From Chalara sp. BL73 (lineage: Eukaryota > Ascomycota > Leotiomycetes > Helotiales), in assembly GCA_918026815.1 (NCBI GenBank), contig CAKJVC010000189.1:1-25868 (forward strand): a stretch of 25,868 nucleotides of DNA. Direction: 5' to 3'. Of the stretch, positions 20,325 through 25,868 are shown piece after piece. The notes beneath the pieces were generated by a model, which saw only the letters and a list, made by a program, of their open reading frames with translations, searched no databases and was not told the origin of the DNA. The translations under genes were made by a program, and so were the position numbers. Within the stretch, counting starts at the first letter, position 1; every line of letters begins with the position of its first letter.

Positions 20325-23207
20325 ATGTCTGGCAATATAGAAGTCCATGACGGCGATGGCATCACATCAACCAATGCCGACCCGGAGAAGATCCCATCTC
20401 ACGGAGCATATGAAAGAATTGGGGATCAAATATCTCACCAGCAACTCGAAGAATTGGCCCCTAATGATGGAGTCGAGCGAGAGCATATTCTTGACAAGAT
20501 CAACTCGATGAGCGAGGAAGAGGCGCTCACAATCATACACGAAGCCATTGAGTTCCACGCCGATGACTGGAATTTTCCTACTGACATGCGAGAGCGCATG
20601 AAGCGCCTTGTTCAAGGCCAAAAACTCTATGGCGACTCCTACGATCGAGATCTGAGGGTTGATGCTGTAATGTTGAGATATTCGTCTCCATATCCAGGTG
20701 TCCGTGCCGTAGCGGAGATCTTGGATGATACGTCAGTCCCAATCGAAACCATTCGGGCTTATTTTCTGGGTATCGGCTGGGCGGTGATGGGTACTTTCCT
20801 GTCAACCTTTTTCAATAGTAGATTCCCGTCAATCAGTAAGATCAAATACTCCCCAAGAAATCTCGTATTTGCTGAGAAATTTCAGGTTTGGGAAGTTACG
20901 TGATTCAAATTTTATTATATCCCTGCGCTAAAGCACTGGAATTCATCTTACCTGACTGTAGGCATCTTTTTCTATAATAAAACAGTCAACAATAGTTAGC
21001 TCCAGAGATTGTTTGTCTTGACGATTTAGGTCTCAAAACAATATTATATCTCCCACTTTTATCAAAATGTTGAGGTATCATGAAGCTAATTGCTGAAGGG
21101 GTATTACCGTTTTCGGCTCCCGTCACTCTCTTAACCCAGGTCCCTGGCACTTCAAAGAGCAGATGTTCGCTACTATCACATATAACATAGCAATATATAC
21201 CACGAACAGCTATGGCATGATTCTCGTCCAGAAATCTCCAGTTTACTATGGCTTAACATATGTTACTTTTGGGTATCAGTTGATGTTGACATTGTTCGTT
21301 CAGCTCATGGGCATGGGCTTTGCCGGGTATCTCCGACGTTTCAGGTCAGCAGTTGTTCAAGCAAATATTGTTAGAGGTTTCTATTGACACGATCAAAAAT
21401 AGTGTATATCCGATCAAGGCACTCTGGCCCACTGTCTTGCCTATCATAGCCATGAATCGCGCGCTCACGCGACCGGAACCAAAAGAGAACATATACGGCT
21501 GGACAATCTCGCGGTACAAGTTCTTTTTAGTTTGCACCATTGTGATGTTCTTCTACTACTGGATCCCTGGGTACCTGTTTACGGCGCTATCAACATTCAA
21601 CTGGATGACCTGGATCGCACCTCAAAACTTTACTTTGGCCATCTTGACCGGCTCTTCTCTTGGCTTGGGTCTCTTCAATCCTATCACTACATTTGACTGG
21701 AACATTGCTACGTCTTCCTATGCTGCTTTGGCAACACCGTTCTTTTCAACATGTACCCAGTACTTTGGCGGTATCCTTGGGGGCTTCATCATCCTTGGGA
21801 TATTCTACTCAAACATGTATAACACGGCATATTTACCTATTAACTCATCTTCAGCATTCGCGAACGATGGCACCACATATAAGGTACAGAAAGTAGTCGT
21901 CAATAACAAACTAGACGAAACACTATATCAGCAATACTCTCCTCCTTTTTACTCGGCTGGTTATATCCTGACAGTTGGTGCCAACTTTGCATTTTATCCT
22001 GTGTACTTCCTCTACATCATGGGCAACCAATGGAAGACCGTGTCAACAGCATATGTTGATTTTTACAAGGGCCTTCGGTACGGCAAGGGAAATTATGAGG
22101 ATACAAATGATGTGCACAACCGATTAATGTCGAAATATAAAGAAGTCCCGGATTGGTGGTTCCTCCTCATCCTGGTTGGAGCAATCGTTGTCTCGGTAAT
22201 ATTTCTCAGCATCTATCCGCTGGATACCCCCGTCTGGCTAGTTTTCCTTATGATCGGCATTAATATCATCTTCGCCGTCCCGCTCTCCCTGTTATCAGCA
22301 ACTACAGGCACCAATCTTGGCCTAGGATCACTGATTCAAGTCATCACAGGTTTCATTCTTCCTAACAACCCTAACGCGTTCCTCTTCTCGCAAACACTCG
22401 GGTCTTGGGCATTAGCAGGGTATGGAGACAATTACGTCCAAGACCAGAAAATGGCGCATTATTGCAAGATCGCTCCCCGCGCAGTCTTCAGAAGCCAGAT
22501 CGGAACCATAATCATCACCTGTTTTGTAGCTGTCGGAACGCAAGATTTCATCCTGAACAATGTGAAAGGCTTATGTACGCCAAACCAGCCGCTTCACATG
22601 TGCAGGAGATGGTGCGCCGCTATATGCCAGCTCCTTGATGTGGGCTCCTTGGCTCAGATCGGATGTTCAATTCCCTCTATCCGCTCTTCAAATGGTGTTT
22701 CCTTATCGGGACCGGCATCTCGATCATCTTCCTCCTCGGGCAAGGATACGGTCCCAAATACCTCCCTGGCGTACGCGAGAAGCTACGCCTCAAACTCAAA
22801 CCCAAAACATTTGAGCTCATGGACCGCACGCTGTTCCCGTTCGTGGCTTCCCTCCTCTGGCTGAACCCAATCCTAATAATCCAAGGGATTCAGCACTGGG
22901 CGCCATCAAACATGTCTTACAAAACGCCTGGGATGATCTTATCTTTCATCTTCATGTACTGGCTTCCGCGTCACCGATTAGCATGGTGGGAGAAGTACAA
23001 TTATGTCCTCTCCGCCGCACTCACAGCTGGGGTGGCCACCAGCGCGTTGATCATCTTCTTCGCGGTGGGATATAACCCGAAGAGATTGAAATGGTGGGGA
23101 AACACGGTCAGTGGTGCGGGTGTCGATGGGTCAAGTATGGGGCTTCTTCCCTCCCCGATCGAGGTTATTTTGGTCCGGAGAAGGGAGTTTTCCGTGGTGA
23201 GATATAG
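20325..23207 (+). CDS. OPT-family oligopeptide transporter (ISP4/PT clade), several frameshifts
   Basis: Role: proton-coupled uptake of small oligopeptides across the plasma membrane. Seen: exon 1 20325-20835, intron 50 nt (GTAAGA...TTTCAG), exon 2 20886-20957, intron about 141 nt (GTAGGC...), exon 3 ~21099-21344, intron 58 nt (GTCAGC...ATAG), exon 4 21403-23207. The acidic N-terminus is followed by LRYSSPYPGVRAVAEILDD and TIRAYFLGIGWAVMGTFLS; NPGPWHFKEQM (the NPGPF-like PT motif); RPEPKENIYGWTISRYKFF; many membrane helices; DNYVQDQKMAHYCKIAPRAV; C-terminal LKWWGNTVSGAGVDG. Total about 877 residues, normal for fungal OPT. Breaks: exon 3 acceptor AAG leaves the frame one base short; frame changes near 22589 (before RFTCAGDGAPLY), near 22643 (before GLLGSDRMFNSLYPL) and near 23157 (before RGYFGPEKGVF, ending TAG at 23207). 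The four offsets sum to zero. Start at ATG 20325 (MSGNIEVHDG) because the frame upstream has no ATG. Confidence 0.9.
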
Positions 23208-23491
23208 AGATACAACGGCTAAGTTGCATGGGCATGTTCGATACAGCGCCATGCAGCGAAGCGAGTCAACCGAAATTCTCCATGGAATTTGGATAGGGAC
23301 GTAGATGCACGACCAAGGGGCTCAGCTAGGAAGAGAGATAATATGGTTATTCGAAAAATATTCTCGTGATTTACGTACAACCATATTTTCTACATTTCTT
23401 GTAAACCTCCTCCTGTGGCGTAGTTACGGCAAAATAATAATATGCCTGAGGCATCCATGCCCGACTCGAGGATATTTCTACAGCCCACACT

Positions 23492-24080
23492 CTATTTCCT
23501 TTCCTTTTTCCTGAGAGCGCGACGATTAAACGTTATATTCAGAAAATTTAAGCACTCCACCCGTTCCTCACTTAACAAGAGAGGACCAGGATAAGAGATC
23601 GCGCTTTCTTGAGGATTGAGACGGTAGTCGAAGATGTAGCCCTCAGTACTTGGACCAAAAGTGATGTCCTTTATGGAGAGACCGATGATGCGGCCCAGGA
23701 CAGTCTGACTTTCTCCGATAACTTTATGGGCTTCGCGTAAAAGTTGCCTCAGCATACAAGGATGTCAGTAGATCCGTAGAGGGTTTTTGCCAGCCTCTTC
23801 GAAGTCCTCTTAGAAGTAGAGCTTCCAAAAGTCGAAGGCATTAACTCTTTAACAAATTTCGGCTGGCCTATGTGCTTTGCATCCATTATAATCGCCAATT
23901 AGAACCTGCGCTCCAACGCTAATACGTACCCAAATAATCGAGGACTTTCTTTCCCTTGCCATCGCTAGCCTCCTTTTGTTCGTCCACAACTCTGTCACGA
24001 ACGCCGCCCCTTCTTTACGCCTCCGTAGCGCTATATCGAAGTAGAGGGTCCCCGATAGAGCTAGAAAGAATATAAGCCTT
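23492..24080 (-). pseudogene. Unidentified reading frame with internal stops (possible repeat or old gene remnant)
   Basis: Seen: one minus-strand frame from about 24080 to 23492 reads as protein-like sequence (LYFDIALRRRKEGAAFVTEL, VRISVGAQVLIGDYNGCKAH, VNAFDFWKLYF, EDFEEAGKNPLRIY, MLRQLLREAHKVIGESQTVL, DITFGPSTEGYIFDYRLNP) interrupted by TAA at 23851-23849, TAA at 23812-23810 and TGA at 23767-23765. Just upstream an overlapping frame gives HLDELAVDLVPLPVKAYILS. Balanced amino-acid use across more than 180 codons in one frame argues against chance. I do not recognise the family. All three stops could come from C-to-T or G-to-A changes, as repeat-induced point mutation would make, but I have not measured dinucleotide bias. 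Could be a transposon-derived or multicopy host gene. Confidence 0.4.
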
Positions 24081-25331
24081 TACGGGAAGAGGTACAAGGT
24101 CTACGGCTAACTCGTCGAGATGGCAATGACGCTGCTTAGAAGCACTTCTCGTAAGCGGTTGAGATTGCAAAAATTACGGTCTCTAGTGCGAATAAACAAC
24201 TTTCAAAGGTCGAAATGCCCGTCGACGATAATTAGGCAAGGTGAAGGAGTTGCGCCATCGTTATGTTGTTACAGCTTCCGCTTCGGAATAGCCTAGCCCT
24301 GTAGTATGTAGTAATATCATGATATACTGTCGTACGGGATAATATTCCAGATTGGGCGTGGTGCGTATTCAAATCTGAAAAATCAATTGTGCGGTGTATA
24401 GCACGTACGTTTAGAAGTAGATTCAGAAGTAGATATACATGCTTTTGGGGGCCCGGTTCCGCTATTGTCAAGGTTCGAAGGTAGAAAATATTATACAGGT
24501 CCTCGGTTTGTGCGCGCGAAGCTTTGCGGCTATTAAAATAGTTCTCCGACATGTACTTTAAAGGTTCAGGGTAGTGGAATGTGCAATAGCTGCACTTCCG
24601 ATATGAAAAACTATCATGTACACAGAGTTGAGAATGAGCGTCCGAGCCTTTATTTTGTACATAAAAAAGCTAAAAGAGTTACGGAAACTACGTGGATATG
24701 TAGAAGCCAGCAACGAGTCAGCTTTCTCCGATTTGACACGGTGACTTAGTGCTTGTCTCGTAAACGAAAAGTGATTTGCGAGTATTTCGCAACAGGCGCG
24801 TATCCGCACTCGTTTCGACAGCAGATTAAAAACAGCCTTTAATAGTCAATAAAAAGCTGAATAATTTTAATTAAAAAACATTACGAGAAAGGCTTATAAT
24901 TTCTACATAGAAAGAGGAAGCAATTGGCAAAAAAACATTAAACAAGGAAAACCCATTACGGAACACAGCGAGTTTTGCATACCTGACGCTTGCACAGACT
25001 AGGAGTAGGGTATAACATAACACGGGTGGTTCTGGGAGGCCCCACGGAGTAGGATAATAACCCGGACTGAAAAGCTTGACCTTTAGTACAGTAGATCTCT
25101 AGAGGATGTCACAGTCCACATCGCTTAGCGCTACCGAGAAATAGAGGCCAAAAAACAAAAAATGGCGTTAGAAAGTGAGAAAATGTCTGCCTAGAAAATC
25201 ATGACGAGCTGCGGGCTCACTTTGGCGGGGCGATCATCTGCCAAAAGGGACAAGGCTATAGATATGATATTTGCTGGGGCGTTACACAAACCCAGCCGCA
25301 TTTTCCCAGCCCAGCCAACCACACCGCGAAA
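24081..25331. other. Gene-poor, AT-rich spacer
   Basis: Minus-strand frames at 24232-24552 (106 codons, with KHVYLLLNLLLNVRAIHRTI) and 24558-24809 (83 codons) might be further debris of the element below them but show no recognisable motif. 24830-24960 is strongly AT-rich (TTTTAATTAAAAAACA). Nothing else supported. Confidence 0.4.
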
Positions 25332-25868
25332 TCATCCTCCATAAATTTCCCGCGCAAGCCACATCGCTTCTCCAGTGGACCGCCCCGAAGCGCCTCTATA
25401 TCTCTTCACTTCTGCAGCTTCATTCAGAAAAGTAGTAGCTATTCTCCACCACGCAATTGGACTATTGGAAGCACGGGACAGGAGCGCCATCGTCTGATTT
25501 TGAAAAGAGTCCAATAGCATGATCGATTCGTGCTCTCTTCGGCATCGGCATCCTCCCCAAAATCACAATTATGAAACTCCAGGCAGGGGGCAGTTGGCCC
25601 GCGTGCGGCTCTTTTTAGTAAAGTGATGTGCAGAAGTTCAGCCCTAGAAAGATTCGGGAGTGCAAGACAGGAATTGTCCACCGCGGCCAGTCAGCATGGC
25701 GGCGCATAAAAGCGGGCGGACCTCGGGCCATCGTAAGGTTACCAGTCAAAAAATCATTGCCTGAACCTTATACATCATATCCAGAACGTTTTTGGCTCGG
25801 TTGGAAACCAAGCTACTTGCTAGATATGTCCCAACGGCGGGCGTACGACGCTGCCGTACAATATACCG
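25332..25868 (-). other. Weak coding-like segments at the right edge
   Basis: Seen on the minus strand: a frame open from the window edge (25868) to TGA near 25748 (RQRRTPAVGTYLASSLVSNR then AKNVLDMMYKVQAMIF); a frame at 25681-25439 (SRAELLHITLLKRAARGPTA); and an ATG frame at 25520-25332 (MLLDSFQNQTMALLSRASNS ... EAAEVKRYRGASGRSTGEAM). The composition is more protein-like than average for the window, and CTTTCTAG before the second piece could be an intron acceptor, so these may be exons of one gene entering from the right, again with a frame break. No family is recognised. Confidence 0.25.

Noticed and set aside
10729..23207. Programmed ribosomal frameshifting as the cause of the many frame changes
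   Set aside because: Sites share no slippery heptamer, occur in unrelated genes, and go in both directions; sequence error or mutation is simpler.
1..25868. tRNA genes, rRNA, CRISPR arrays, telomeric repeats and terminal inverted repeats
   Set aside because: Scanned by eye for T-loop GTTCRA boxes, direct repeat arrays, TTAGGG runs and matching inverted ends; none seen. A covariance-model and repeat search would settle it.

Overview
The window reads as genomic DNA of a filamentous ascomycete (Pezizomycotina, my guess Leotiomycetes). The supporting signs are genes split by short GT-AG introns (47-85 nt, one of about 140 nt), CTRAY-like branch sites, families typical of such fungi (DUF6594, AA9 LPMO with CBM1, fungal OPT transporter, mitochondrial cytochrome c heme lyase) and long gene-poor spacers. 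There are no operons, and I saw no tRNA, rRNA, CRISPR or telomeric repeat.

Layout. 1-652 (-): 5'-partial or 3'-partial retropepsin-like gene that runs off the left edge and crosses one intron. 2319-3423 (-): intact four-exon DUF6594 membrane protein, divergent from 3887-5119 (+), a second and different retropepsin-like gene (DTGS motif) whose frame is broken. 5.1-7.5 kb: no intact gene; a TATA box followed by an orphan signal-peptide-like segment lies at 6.3-6.5 kb. 7516-7830 (-): remnant of a WW-domain gene. 8758-9797 (-): truncated, multiply frameshifted ABC1/UbiB-family (ADCK2/Cqd1-like) gene. 10729-11797 (+): cytochrome c heme lyase, three exons, one frameshift. 12515-14332 (+): fungal alpha/beta-hydrolase-like membrane protein without a nucleophile serine, one frameshift; convergent with 14682-15116 (-), an intact two-TM small protein. 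17152-18404 (-): AA9 LPMO with CBM1, six exons, one frameshift and a GT-to-AT splice donor. 20325-23207 (+): OPT oligopeptide transporter, four exons, several frameshifts. 23492-24080 (-): unidentified reading frame with three internal stops. 25332-25868 (-): weak coding-like segments at the right edge.

The main pattern is that nearly every long conserved gene carries one or more 1-2 nt indels while the protein sequence on both sides stays fully recognisable and introns are kept. Either this assembly keeps raw-read indel errors, or the region is an accessory block of young pseudogenes. Two genes (WW, ADCK-like) are also truncated, which favours at least some real decay; heme lyase, AA9 and the hydrolase look otherwise complete, which favours sequence error for those. 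The genes do not form an obvious pathway: AA9 (cellulose oxidation) and OPT (peptide uptake) are both nutrient-acquisition functions, while heme lyase and the ADCK-like kinase are both mitochondrial. I did not find a convincing new biological system; the most unusual items are the two single-lobe retropepsin-like genes, one with the catalytic Asp replaced, and the hydrolase fold lacking its serine.
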